Assembly (NCBI GenBank): GCA_002105175.1
Contig: MCGE01000003.1
Span: 930,001-994,000 of the forward strand
Direction: 5' to 3'
From: Absidia repens
Taxonomy: Eukaryota > Mucoromycota > Mucoromycetes > Mucorales > Cunninghamellaceae
Length of the DNA: 64,000 nucleotides
Shown: in pieces, positions 46,376 to 58,596 of the stretch
Position numbering within the stretch: the stretch's first letter is position 1
How the letters are laid out: the number at the start of each line of letters is the position of its first letter
The notes under the pieces: generated by a model
What the model was told of the DNA's origin: nothing
Seen by the model: only the letters and a program-made list of their open reading frames with translations
The model's database searches: none
Position numbers and translations under genes: made by a program

Positions 46376-47257
46376 ATCCCACTCCTTGATCAACAGACCC
46401 TCGGAGACATCATTTGAAAAAAAAAAAAAAAAAAAAGAACGAAAGACAAAAAAATAGAAAACACGACCTTCAAAATTTAATTGAAATCCCGCTTCTTGAT
46501 CAGAGGATTTTTTGGTGGTGCCCATTCTCCATCCCTCCATCCTCCCAAAAACGAAAATCAAAACCAAATAAAGACAAAAAATATGTATGATTGATAATAA
46601 AATAGCATTTATTCCAAATAAAAAAAAAAGTGGGTATCATAATAATTTCTAGTTTAAAAATGTAAAAAGATCTTTCCCATGTGATTGTGGGTGTTCTTTA
46701 GCTACAAAATGTAACAAGCCCTTTTTCAAATGGTTGCGAGTGATTGTATATGAGTCCACTCCTTTGGGGCGACGACATTTTACTTACTAGCCACACTGTA
46801 AGTAAAATAAAAAAAATAATGACATGGACTGATGGAAAGGTGTCGCATGATTTCTTAAAAGATTTCCGATTTCAAGATCCGCTCGTTTTCAAGGTGTGCA
46901 AACCCTTTTGTTATATGGTTTATATCCTAATATGGCATTTACTCTATTTTCTCCCCTCTATCCTTTTATCACACTACTGATATTCTATCATCTCTTTTTT
47001 TATATACTCTACCTTCTCCACTTTTCATATCGTATTTCATCAGTACCCCCCCTTTTTTTTGAATAAAATTCTTGATTTTTATTACATATTTATTATAAAT
47101 TGGAACTACTTCTGACTCTTTCGGTTGTTAATACAGTATGATTTAAAGATTGAATGGCGTTAAAAAAAATGACGCTGCTGAAGCATGTTGAAGCACGAAC
47201 TCAAAATAGACTTTGATTGTTGCAATTTTCTATATGATATTCAATTTCAAAACATTC

Positions 47258-47690
47258 TTACAATTGCAAAAAATTGATCGATCTACTGGGTATCAAAAGA
47301 GTATCGCCCTCTATAATTGTCAGCCTTTTGGACTCAACTGACTTGAAGCTGGGTTTCTTTTTTATTATTATTAGAAATAAAGCAAAACATAAAAACAAAA
47401 ATAACGAGCTGGACATATACAGTATGTCCATTCTAGTGGAGGTCACCCTAGCGGCGCGTTCTAAGTTAGCTAATATGAATGGTAGAGCGAGAATACGATC
47501 GCGTTTGATACTAAGTGACTTGATTTTGTCAAACAGTCGCTTAATCTCACGGGGTTGAAGAAAGCATTCACGGATAAGATAGAAATCAATCCAAAAATGC
47601 CCTGTATCGGTAGTTACACGATCAAAAAACTTCAACTGATTACACAATAGATCGGGCAGGAGTATGACTATCTTTGATAGTGATTAATTG
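47258..47690 (-). pseudogene. unrecognised ORF fragment
   Basis: One frame stays open over about 140 codons with a reasonable amino-acid mix: LLCNQLKFFDRVTTDTGHFW, then FLQPREIKRLFDKIKSLSIK, RDRILALPFILANLERAA. It then turns into a hydrophobic low-complexity stretch. Flanking DNA is repeat-rich and no start or partner exon is evident. It could be an exon of a decayed gene or transposon. I do not recognise the family. Confidence 0.2.
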
Positions 47691-47749
47691 ACTACCAACT
47701 AGTTTCTGGGGTAAAGAGGGGGTGGGCAGTCATAATGGATGAATTATCC

Positions 47750-48480
47750 AGCAACTATTTGATTGGAACTCACAAAAGGCTATAATAGCGACATCATTTA
47801 CTATACGATGGGCCAGAGGATGGTTATTAAAAAGGATGTATATTAATAAGAATATCATTAAATATTTAAACTAAAGACGAGGGACTTAGGGTAACGAGAG
47901 ATGTTTTGGGAAGATATACTGCAGGAAGGATAAAGGTCACAAATGTGGGATTTAAAGAATGGTTAATACTAATCTAAAAAGACAATTGTAAATTCAGAGC
48001 TAATATAATGTACAGTAAAATACATGAGAAAGACTAAATGGACAGTTTTTATTGAAGTATAACAACGGTCAACTCTCCACCATTAGGATGAAGGTAGTAA
48101 AAAAAGAGATCTCTTGTGCAATGCATGAGAAAGACTACCGGGACATTTTTCATTGAAGGATGTAAAAAAGGCCATATTTTATTCAGGATATACAAACAGC
48201 AACAAACTAACACTAACTAAGCTAATGGTGACTCCAAAAAGCCAACTAATTGTAGTCCAAAATACTGAATCCAAAATGAAAGAGTCTCCCCATGCATCTT
48301 GCAATCCCTGATCTGAAAATCCTTCCAAACTAATCCTAACACTAATCTAAGATCGCCATAATCCTAAAAATAAGTCGAATGGTGCAGAAAAAATAGAAGG
48401 AAAGAAAGAAAATGAAAAGAGAAAAAAAATAAAAATTGAGGGTGAATAAAAATTCACGTGTGCGGTATTTGAAAATGGCT
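47750..48480 (-). repeat. R1 dispersed repeat, antisense copy
   Basis: Shares GAGAAAGACTACCGGGACAT, TTTTTCATTGAAGG, CATATTTTATTCAGG and the core ATCCAAAATGAAAGAGTCTC (48268-48287) with the 7.5-kb and 9.9-kb copies. It ends next to TTCACGTGTGCGGTATTTGA (48453-48472), exactly as the 7.5-kb copy ends. Confidence 0.6.
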
Positions 48481-48906
48481 TCGGGTCTCCTTTTTTTCTG
48501 TGAACGACTTTTAACATGGTAAGGAATTCATAGACATAGTAGATATTGATAAATAAAAAAAAGGCAACACAATAAAAAGGCAAAATTATTGAGTATAGGT
48601 GAGGAGAGGGTGTTGAAACAGGTTAGTATTATCCACATTTCAGCTTTCTCTCTCTCTCTCATGATTTTTATTGTTTTTGACAGTTGTTGAAACTATTTTT
48701 TTTTTTTTTTTGGAGATTTTGTTCTAAATAATCTATGATCTAAACACTACAACTGAAAATGTTGAATAAAAAATCAAGTGAAATGGTGGAAGAGAGGGGT
48801 GAGCAAATGATGCATAAGATATAAACTAATGAAGCATAAAAAAAGTATGTCTAAATGATGAATATAAAATGAAATGAAGAGAGGATGCAAAAAATCGGAG
48901 GGGAAT

Positions 48907-50877
48907 TTAGGCCACCAGACCAAGGACCTTTTTCAAATAACGTTTCCATACTGGTAACTCCTTTTCATCAGGATTCAATTCACCATCACCATTGGTGTCA
49001 AATACTTCTTCAATCTTGAGTGTACCAGTTTCGAAGTCCATCTCATCAGTTTTGACAAATGCAGGACGTGCGATCGCCTTATGACCAACATACAATACCA
49101 CAGCCAAAATAAGACCAATGTAGCTGCCAACCACTTCGCCACCATTGATTGGAGAATAAAATGATTCATAACCTTGGCCAAAGATGACGATCAAACCGAT
49201 CACAATCACAAAAATGTCACAATAAGGGAACAAAGGAGCAACATATGGTAGATCAGAAAGAGATCGATTTTGCGCGAGATAGCCTTGACGGAAGCGGATA
49301 TGCGTAATACTTACTATAAAGAAAAGATGGTGAATATCTATATGTGTATCTCTTTGAACAAGCATTTTACTTACTAATAACCCAGGTAATCAAACCAGCC
49401 AAAGATGTCAAGCGAGTAAGCCAGTTAAATACGACGCCAGACCCGAACAGAGAGGTCAAGAACGCCAAACAACCGACAGCGCAAGTTGCTAAAACCTGTT
49501 ACGAAATATAAGAAAATAAAGAAATGTTGAGTATATATCGTCATTCCACCCTGTTCTCTCCACTACGATGTGCTTTTTTATTTTCTTACAGCATATATAG
49601 GGACGCCCCAACGGTTGACTCTTGCAAAAATCTTGGGGACATGGCCATCGTTAGCAAGACCCATCAGAGTACGACTAGAGGAGTAGACACCAGAGTTACC
49701 TGCAGAAATCATAGTAAGAAGGATAACGGCATTCATGATATCAGCAGCGGATTGAGCACCAGCCTTTTTGAAGACGAGGGTGAAAGGACTAACGGCCACA
49801 TTGTCAGAACCTGATAATAGTGCTGGGTCGGTGTAGGGGATAATAAGGCCGATGATCAACATTGAAAAGATGTAGAAGAGAATGATACGCCAGAAGACTT
49901 GCTTAACGGCAGAGGGGACAGTCTTGTGAGGATTTTCGGATTCACCAGCAGTAATACCAACAATTTCGACACCGTTAAAAGAAAATGCAGCTGTAATGAA
50001 GACGTTGAATACACCGAGGAAGCCGTTGGGAAAAGCACCACCTTCCAAATGGAAATTACGCACACCGATGTTATCACCGCCCAAGGCACCGGTATCGACG
50101 CAAAGACCAATGATAATGAAGGCAAGGATTGTAAGGATTTTGATGAAACTAATCCAATATCTATTATTATTATTATTTAAAAAAAAAAAACGGCGGTAAG
50201 GAAACGAGCGAGTACTGATAATAAGAATGATGAATTTTGAAACTTACTCGACTTCACCATAGCCTTTCACGGCGAAGACATTGATAATCACCAAGATGAC
50301 AAGACAAATGACACTCCAGACGACACTGTTGACACTTTGTACCCAGAATTCCATAATCATAGCCACGCCAGTCAATTCTACGGCAACGCCGACCGCCCAG
50401 TTACACCAGTAGATGACGGCCACACAAAAACCAAGAGAAGGGTCCACGAAGCGTTTCGCGAAATGACCAAAGCTTCCACTAACAGGAATGTAAGCAGCCA
50501 TTTCACCAAGACTCATCATGACAGAAAAAACGAGCAAACCGACAATTGCATAGCCTACTAAAGCTCCTGCAGGTCCACCCGCCGCGATGGCTTTGCCAGA
50601 TGCCATGAAGAGTCCAGTACCTAATTTCAAAATCCAAAAAAAAAGTAAGATTCACGATACTAAGATATACATATATATCATTTTATAATATTTTACCGAT
50701 GGTACCGCCCAAGGCAATCATTTGAATGTGACGAGCTTTGAGCCCTCGGGCCACTTGTTGGGGCTGTTTGGTTTCTTCTGAGCTGCCGTTACTTCCATTG
50801 CTGTAGTTGGATTCGACGGTTTCAATAGAAGTTGCTGTATAATCTTCTTTGAGTGTTTTTTCGTTTGTAATCGACAT
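48907..50877 (-). CDS. amino-acid permease (AAP/YAT family) with C-terminal EF-hand loop
   Basis: Five exons on the minus strand encode about 540 residues. A short polar N-terminus (about 45 residues) leads into RGLKARHIQMIALGGTIGTG (spliced at 50697), the substrate-binding unwound helix 1 of fungal amino-acid permeases. Typical segments follow: GPAGALVGYAIVGLLVFSVM, GEMAAYIPVSGSFGHFA, VDPSLGFCVAVIYWCNW, FSFNGVEIVGITAGESENP, NSGVYSSSRTLMGLANDG, FNWLTRLTSLAGLITWV and HIRFRQGYLAQN. Twelve helices are expected. It imports amino acids by proton symport at the plasma membrane. The cytosolic tail is unusual: FDTNGDGELNPDEKELP holds a canonical 12-residue EF-hand loop, suggesting calcium sensing (inference). 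Substrate range is not predictable. Confidence 0.93.
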
Positions 50878-52542
50878 GAGAATTCAGTAATAGTTGTTGG
50901 ATGAGAGTGTATAAAAAATAGATGCAATAGAACAAAATAAGAGAGAGAGAGAGAGAGCGAGAAAAGTGGAGTAATAGTTAAAAGAAGAGGGAAAGGGGGG
51001 AGAAGAGAATAAATACTTGAAGACTGATGTTTTGTAGCCAAGCGCCCGGATAGCAGAGTAAGATTTTTTTGGGGGAAGACTTTACAATAAAAGAGAAGAA
51101 TGAGGTGCTTTTTCAAAAAATTGTAAGGTGATACAAAAAATAATCAATAGTTCTGTCAGGAGAGCAAAATAAACTAAGGGAAAAAGTGGGATTAAAGCGA
51201 AAGAGAAACAAAAAAAATTAAAAAAAAAAAAAAAGAAAATTTGAAGGCTTTATCGTTTTTAGTGGGTAGGATTTTTCAAATGCCGACCGTCAAATATATT
51301 TTATGTTCGATTGCAAAAAGGATCAACATGATAGCAATGACGAAAAAAAAAAGACAAAATTCTACTATAAACGACTGTGGGAATAAACATGTCTATTTTC
51401 CCACTCTACAGAATAATGTAGCGATTAGGTTTAGGTCTATCTTGATTTTGGCTTAAAGAAGTGGATTAAAAAAAAAAAAAAAGAGATCAAATTATCAATC
51501 GATGGTGTCAACCATCACTCTTTTGATTGGACGATCATATGAGATTCAAGCACTCTAAGACAAACGGAATATGAAATGCCCATCAAATTCTGTAAAACCA
51601 GTAATGAGGAATGACTTTTATGTCCGATCCTATGATCCAATAAGATCTTTTTGTAGATAATGATAACATCGGGTTTTACCCAATCTTGATCATCGTCTTC
51701 TCTGTATGGTGGATGGTAGAGTATAATATTCTTCCTATAACCTTTTTAAAATGTAATAGAAAGAAGCTTGAACATGAAAACCCTAATCAATAGATTAATG
51801 TTTATAAAAGGAAATTATTCATATCAATGCTAAACATGTTATTGTTAGCTTTACTTTTTTTTGCCCTTTGGTATATCATACTTTTTCTAAACAAAGAAAT
51901 GTCCCATTATTGAGATATATTAGGCAGGCCACCTTCAATCATTTCATGCCATTCAAAAAGAAAATTTTATCTTGCGTGGCAAATCAATACGAATATATCA
52001 CATCACCGATACTTTTTCTTTCCATGCATTTTTGCCGAAAATTTTTGATCCTGCTTCTCGTTGTCAAAGTGATTACAAACTCCGCGTGCAACAAGAGGAA
52101 CGTGGATTTTTAGCACAAAGAGAAAAGAGCAAATGAGATATTACATTCACACCATCAATATGCTATGATATATACTGACTTCATTTTGTCAAACTCTACT
52201 GTATATTGTATATCATGAAAAGCTCTCGCTGATAGAAGCGTACTATAATAAGCCGCATTTTCTTTTCTCATATTTCTTCGCTGCTAGTATAAACGCATAA
52301 CTAGAAATGTTGCTTAATATGAGGAGCTTCACATCAAGCATATTAATATTTAAAAGTAGTAATTCTAATCTGTATTCTATCGAATTAATGTAAAAGTTAA
52401 AACTGTACAGAACAGTGTCTTGAAATATTGCGTGAGCGGCATTTGAATTCAGTGGCTGGCGACAAGGGGCAAAGAACGTTTTATTTCGCAAACAAAAAAA
52501 AAAAAAAACCAGCGCCTTTTCTTTCAATCCGCCATTTTCATT
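50878..52542. other. divergent promoter region, permease / mL54
   Basis: GA-repeat (50940-50960) in the permease leader. Promoter-motif sites: antisense GGCATTTGAAAA at 51273-51284 (permease side) and GCGGCATTTGAAT at 52436-52448 (mL54 side). The middle (51480-52400) is AT-rich and I see nothing in it. Confidence 0.5.
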
Positions 52543-52986
52543 ATGCTGTCTTTAGTGCGTCAAAACTTACAACGACACGTTCGAGTTCAACGATCATGCC
52601 TCCATTCATCATCATTCACTCTTTCCAATCAAACCGCTTCCTCATCCGCCATCGAAGGTAATGACATGGACTTGGAACAGCTTGTAATACACAAATACGA
52701 CGACTACTAACACGCTATACCCTTTATTTTAGGAACAACTTCTGCACAACCTAGAAAACCTTCATCTGTAGCAGCTGGCACAACCTTAAGCGGCATCAAC
52801 TTTTTGAAAGATGGCAAGGATCCTGTTGCTTTGGAAGATAATGAATATCCAATGTGGCTCTGGGATCTATTGGACGAAAAGAAACAAAAGCAGAAAACCA
52901 CAAAACCGTCCAACCGTCAATTCCATCGCAAGAAGAATCGGGATGCCATTAAGCTTGAAAACTTTATGAAGGACAAGAAGACTTAG
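52543..52986 (+). CDS. MRPL54: mitochondrial large ribosomal subunit protein mL54
   Basis: Two exons (52543-52657 and 52733-52986) give 122 residues. It begins MLSLVRQNLQRHVRVQR, an amphipathic Arg-rich mitochondrial presequence. The family core is AGTTLSGINFLKDGKDPVAL followed by DNEYPMWLWDLLD, the signature of mL54 (yeast Mrpl37). The C-terminus is strongly basic (QFHRKKNRDAIKLENFMKDK), as expected for rRNA contact. It acts in the mitochondrial matrix in the 54S/39S subunit. The copy looks complete. A GCGGCATTTGAAT element lies 95-107 bp upstream. Confidence 0.93.
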
Positions 52987-53637
52987 ATTAGATATCGCTA
53001 TTGTATATACACCCCCTCCCCTTCTGCTTTTTTTTTTTTTTTGATATTCCAAACACACATTATTTTTTCCTTTACTATTACTTCATCTTGTCACTTTGTA
53101 TTGCCCGTCCCTATTGTTGTCCACTCATACTTTATATATCAATTACTATTCTACGCACATTCAATAAGTTTCAATAAAAACATGCTGTTTGACTTCTGTG
53201 TCATCGCTTTTTCCTAAAGATTATAGTCCTGTTGTAGTTTTGTTGCCCCTCCCCCTTCTTCACTTCACTCCTGCCAATTTTATTTTTATTTTTATAAAAG
53301 TATCCCCTCATTCTCTGTATCATCTGTTGATAGATCCATCCCATCGCTTTCTATTACCCTTTCCTTTAATATTACCCATTGACTTTTTTTTTTTTTATGT
53401 ATATTCAATAAAAACGATGGTTGACATTGTATCACCTACCATTTTCCCCTCTACACTTGTATTTTTATTGCCCGTCTTTTTCTTCCAATACCCCATTCCA
53501 CAAAATATACATTGCTTGTCATATAAAATAAATATTACACAAAAAAATAAAAAAATAAAAACTTTATTGATAATATATCATAGGTAAATAAAAACACAAA
53601 TAGGTAAAGTATAAATAAATAAAAGCACAAAATAAAT
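52987..53637. other. convergent 3' flanks of mL54 and SLA1
   Basis: Several AATAAA signals (for example 53172, 53409 and 53527) and T-rich DNA. An ORF here is only low-complexity Phe/Leu/Pro. No gene. Confidence 0.5.
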
Positions 53638-56600
53638 CTACCAGCCACGACCTGGTTGATAACCTTGTTGTTGAGGGAATCCAGATTGACCATCTATTTC
53701 ATATGATCAGCAAAAAAGAATTTCGCATCAGTGTCACTGTTATAATAAAACTCGTACATATTCTACTTACGCTGCATAGATCCAGTGGGTGTAAAGACAT
53801 CAGCATTTGGCGTTCGGAAAGCGGCATATTTGTCCCGTGCACCTGACAATTCTGTTTGCTGGATACCTGTCATTTGTGGTTGTAGTTGTTGCAAATAGGA
53901 GGAGGAGGAGGAGGTTGGTTGTTGTTGTTGCATGGGGCTGGAGGTGAATGCATTGGGATTGGGTGTCGAGAATTGCATGCCACCGATAGCGCCTGTCATT
54001 TGAGGAGTCAGACTTTGAGATGCCAGGGAGGGTGAACCAAATGGGTTATCGGGTGTTGAGGTATGCCAATGTCGACCTGTAGCTTGAGGTTGTTGGTACA
54101 TAGGCTGACCTGCAGCGGGACCTGTTGCTGTATTCGATATCGTTACCACCCCAGTTTGTTGCTGTTGACTAGGCATATAACCAGTAACCTGATAATTTTG
54201 CATTTGAGGTTGTCCGTATCCAGTCATTTGAGATTGTAAGCTGTTATTATGGAGAACAAGGCTATTACTGCTGACATTGTTGGGTTGGAAACCGGTGGCA
54301 AGAGGCATTTGTTGTTGAAGTTGGTTGTGTTGTTGCTGCTGTTGTTGAAGTTGGATTTGTTGTTGTTGAATTTGTTGCTGCTGAATATGTTGCTGTTGCT
54401 GCATGATAATCTGCTGCTGTTGCTCCAAAAGGGATTGCTGGCGTTGTTGTTGTTGGTATTTGCGAAGCTCTTCTTGTTGCGACAACTGATTCAAAGAGGG
54501 TCGTTGACTATTGGCTGGTTGCAATGCTCCACTGGAAGAGGACGATGTTTGCCATTGAAGCAATGATGGATCAATGGTCCTTGATTGGCTTTGTTGTGGA
54601 GGTGCTGCGATAGATGGTGATACCGTTGCTTGCGTGGAAATGACTTCAGCTATTGGTTGAGGTTGGACTACTGGAGGAGCTGAGGAAGCTGTGGGAGCCG
54701 GAGGGGCAATTGGTGTGGGTGATTGTTGTTGAGGTGCTGTATCCGTAAGTATGGTCGCAATGGGCTGATTTTGAGGTGCATGCTGAGGTAGTAATGGTTG
54801 TTGACCTTGGGACTGGCTCGATTCCTTTGTTGGTCGTGGGGCCCAGGCATCATCACTGAATCCTATGAGGTCGTTGCCAGCGTTGGTGTTATCGTCCGAT
54901 GTTGATTTGGGCTGTTGTTCTGTACTAGACCCAAGGAATTCTAAAAGATCAGGATGTATATCCTTTGGTGCCGAAACGGAGGGTTTAGGTCTTGAAGAAG
55001 CTATGAAAAAAAAAGTCAGTTTACCACGCCATACTATTGTTTTTATACCTTATTGTTACCTTTTTTGCCGGTACCATTTTCCCATGATTCTTGAAGTCTT
55101 CGTGCCATTTCTTCGTCCGCCTCGATTTGCTTTTGACGTTTCATTTCATCTTCTTCGTTGGTTCCTTTTTCTTCATCGAGAGACTCCACCTTCCCAGTAT
55201 CGATATATCTTTCAGCACGTTGCACATGTTCTTCTTTCATGCCCAACATTTTCATTTGCTTGTGTGTCAATTTTTCGAGATCGCTGTCATCCAGGTTGTC
55301 CGCCTTGAATGCTGAAGAGTAGACCAAAGCTTCTTGCATGGGAATTCCAATCATCATAAACCAATCGAACCAATCCCAACTAGAGTTCACAGTCTTTTTG
55401 GCTTGCACTGTTCCTTTGCTGTTGTTGTTGTTGCTGCTACTGCTACTAAGTTCGGTGCTTGATGCTGGCGTTGTGATAGTCGGAGCCGATCGAGGTGGCA
55501 TTTCTGGAGTTCTTTCCGCACTGCCTGATTGACTTCCCTTCTTGGTGCTTCCCACAGGTTGATTTGTTCGACGTTCCACCCATCGGATATCTTCAGCCGA
55601 CATTCTTTCTAAGGGCACATCAATCTTGACACCATTCGCTTTGTGTAATCGTAGTTTTCCATCCGTGTATGCCAAGAACTGTGCTTCAACCTTGAATGAT
55701 CCACTTCTGTCAGTCCAAGTACGTAATCTATCAGGATCGGGTTCTACAAAGAAATGAAAATTTTGATAAGCTCTCAATATTGTAATGTGATTGTTTTTAA
55801 TCAAATAAAACTTACTTGGCAAATCTTGGCGAGTAGATATTGAGCGAGAGAGACCGCCCGAACCATTTGAGGATGACTTTAATAAATAAATATAAAAAAG
55901 AAGTAAATAAATATGGCATAGAGTCGGTAGTATAAACAAGCAGAACTTACTCTTGGTGTCGTTTCACGTTTTCTTCGATCCTCCTCCATTTGTCGTTGTC
56001 GTACCACTTCTGCCCGCTGAGCAGCCTCTTGCACTTTTCGACGTCGTTCCCGTTCTTCCTCATCCCGCCGTTGCTGATCCGCCATTCGAAGTTGTTCTTC
56101 TTCTGCTGCTATTGCTGCTTTTTCCGCTTCCACTTGCCTACGTTGTCGTTCTGCTTGTTCGGTTTGTTCGATTTGTCGTTCCAGAGCCAATTGGTCTTGA
56201 CGATCCCGTGCTTCCTTTTCACGCATATAGGCTTCCACTTCATCATGAGCTTCCCTATCCACATCATCATGGTGACCTTGTGATATATCAGGTACTGTTC
56301 GTTGACCGTCATTATGGCTGTTGTCTGTATTGTTTGCATCGTCGTAAAATTCAATATAAGATGTCGGCAAGATTCCAGAGCGACCATCAGTTGTTTCGAC
56401 ACGCCACCAGCCATCATCCCGGTCGTAATCTGTCACCAGAATTTGTTGATTTTCTTCAATCGAAATTTCTTCCCCACCTTCGGCATCAAATGCATACAGA
56501 GAAGTTGCCCATCGTGGTTCTCTCGTTGATGGAGAAGTTGCGTTTGACGTTGAAGGATGTCTAGCAGGTGCGTCGTATGTTGGTGCTGCGGTAACGGGTA

Positions 56601-57680
56601 GTGTGGATGTCGTTGTTGTAGATGAAGAGATTGGTGATGTTGTGGCTGTTGTTACCATTTTCTGGGAGACGTGTGTTCCTGCCACCTGGGCCACTTTGCG
56701 AGAATCCGTAATCTTGACCAAAATGGCCTTCGCTTCCGATTTCGAAGAGGCTTGCAAGTCCAAAACAGCAGGATTTGAGCCATCGATTTCAATGTGAAGA
56801 TTTTTGCCATCAAACAAATACTTGGATACGTCGAGAATAGGATATTGTTGTACCGGGCTAGTCTTGTCAGTTTCACTGCCATAACAAAGCATTGCATTTC
56901 CCACCAATAGATTGCCCTTGCTTTTCTTCTTCTTCTTCTTGATCACATCATAATCATGAACAGTCCACGAAAGTGCTTCATCATCAATGTCTTTTGCGCT
57001 AGTCTTGGTCTAAATAAAAAAAGGAATAGTCGAGTTTTAGTGCTAATCATACTAAATGGCCTTTAATTTATATTGAGCTTACCTGCATATTCGGTTGTGT
57101 CAAAGGCGATAAAGGAGTGACAGAAGGAGTGACAGCTGAGGTTGAAGAATGCACAGAAGTTTGTACAGGTACAGGAGGAGAAGCATTGGTATTTATTGAA
57201 GGGTGGGGTGGTGCTCCTTTTTCAATATCTTGGACGTAATTTGCCGGCGCCAATCCAATAGCACCATTATTGAGTTTGACAAGATACCAATCAGGGTCAT
57301 CACTTTCAAGTAGCCACATATCTTGACCTTCGCTGAAAGAGAGCTCTTCTTCTTGTTGAGCATCATAGTCGTATTCGGCACGCACTTGTCCAATGGGAGT
57401 AACCTTTCAATGATAGTGATAGTAGTAATAATAGAGTCATGTTAAATAAAATGGTGATAAAACTGGTTAGAAAAAAAGAACTTACTTCTTCCAAATAGGT
57501 AGCAGGTACTAAGCCGATAGGACCAGGTTCTTCGTTGGATACTTGTTTCACTTCAGCTTTCCACCAGTCATCGTCTTCCTTTTCAATAACGTAAAGAGTA
57601 TCGTTTTCCTTGATATTAATTTCATCTGGTGTTCTTGCATCGTAGTCGTATAAGGCAACACACACTTGCAAGTATCGCAT
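53638..57680 (-). CDS. SLA1: Sla1-family endocytic adaptor: 3 SH3, SHD1, SHD2/SAM, Gln-rich LxxQxTG tail
   Basis: About seven exons encode roughly 1,200 residues. Domains in order: SH3-1 (VALYDYDARTPDEINIKEND, GLVPATYLEE), SH3-2 (AEYDYDAQQEEELSFSEGQD, GLAPANYVQD) and a linker with a Lys run. SH3-3 follows (SLYAFDAEGGEEISIEENQQ, GILPTSYIEF), then a Glu/Arg/Gln coiled coil. SHD1 (RTWTDRSGSFKVEAQFLAYT, the NPFxD-binding domain) precedes SHD2 (WDWFDWFMMIGI, ALVYSSAFKADNLD, a SAM-like domain). A poly-Gln region with Thr repeats ends in PGRGW. Sla1 links cargo, the Arp2/3 activator Las17 and clathrin at cortical actin patches. At least three tail sites fit LxxQxTG (LQSQMTG, LTPQMTG, LQPQMTG), the target of Ark1/Prk1 kinases. 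It is divergent from RPB2 across an 839-bp promoter. Confidence 0.95.
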
Positions 57681-58519
57681 AGTTCCGTTACGTGAAGTTT
57701 ATTTTTTCAAAGAGGGGATGGGGTAAAAGAAAAAAGAATGTGAGGGACGGATGATAAATTTGTATACAATAAAAGAGAAAGAGAATATAAAAAAAAAGAC
57801 CAGCTAAGGATTATTGAGAATTTGTGCAACAGGATGGAAAATCCATTTACGTTTTAAAAATTAACACGGCGCTTTGTTTAGCCGAATTCTTCCAGGTGTC
57901 ACAAAAATGGCAAAAATTATATACACAGTGCATATTATTTTACGCGCACATCCTCTATGCACTATTATTCATCGTGACAAGGCAGCGCTTTTGGCGATAC
58001 TATAAACATGATATGAATTTGAATGAAATTAATGTGGTTCCATTCTGCCAAAAATAATTTTCTGGTTTGACCTTTGTTTGGCTATGCTGACTAAAGTAGA
58101 GCACGACACTTACCACGCCCCTTAAAAAGGGGCCGAAACTCACGCCCAGCTCAATATCCTACATTGTTCCCTGCAAAAGCAAAGGGTCATCATGCGCGGT
58201 GTTTCAAATATACCGAAAAAGTAGTCATTGACATCATACCGTCATGGCTCAGTGGCTTAAATCGGGCGGGGCATTTCATTTTGCCCTTCCCCGTCTTCCC
58301 TCTCTTTCTTCCCTTCGTTTATTCCTTGATTACTCGATCTTCTTCATTAGAGCAATCAAGCGAACCATTCCACCTCTTTTTTTTTTTTTTTTTGTATTTA
58401 TTATTTTTTTATTCCTTGCTTACTTCTTCTTTATATACAACGACACAACTTAGCTTGATCCATCGAATAGATTCCTTTAATAAAACTTACAACTCGCAAT
58501 ACTAGATCGCTCTGGAAAC
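57681..58519. other. divergent promoter, SLA1 / RPB2
   Basis: Purine-rich leader on the SLA1 side (57715-57805). On the RPB2 side: GCGGTGTTTCAAAT (58196-58209), GGGCGGGGCATTTCATTTTG (58264-58283) and a T-rich tract (58377-58412). No gene. Confidence 0.5.
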
Positions 58520-58565
58520 ATGATGGATGAAAACTACAACTTTACCGAAGCTGGTCAGTTTTTTT

Positions 58566-58596
<31 letters not shown>

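Larger units (their letters stand above)
43890..48906. other. 5-kb gene-poor repeat island
   Basis: Holds three R1-related segments (45050-45300, 46290-46375, 47750-48480), a three-copy degenerate tandem repeat (45820-45892), a GAT microsatellite (44250-44280) and poly-A runs. An uncharacterised ORF lies at 47258-47690. 44290-45040 and 46400-47250 show nothing I recognise. Confidence 0.5.

Noticed and set aside
53189..53587. 132-codon ORF between mL54 and SLA1
   Set aside because: Low-complexity Phe/Leu/Pro translation of T/C-rich 3' flank with several AATAAA signals; no family resemblance.
54249..54566. Leu-rich plus-strand ORF inside SLA1
   Set aside because: Antisense shadow of the poly-Gln tract.
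58243..58275. tRNA A-box-like TGGCTCAGTGGC
   Set aside because: No B-box (GGTTCRA) or cloverleaf arms follow within 80 bp; it lies in the RPB2 promoter.
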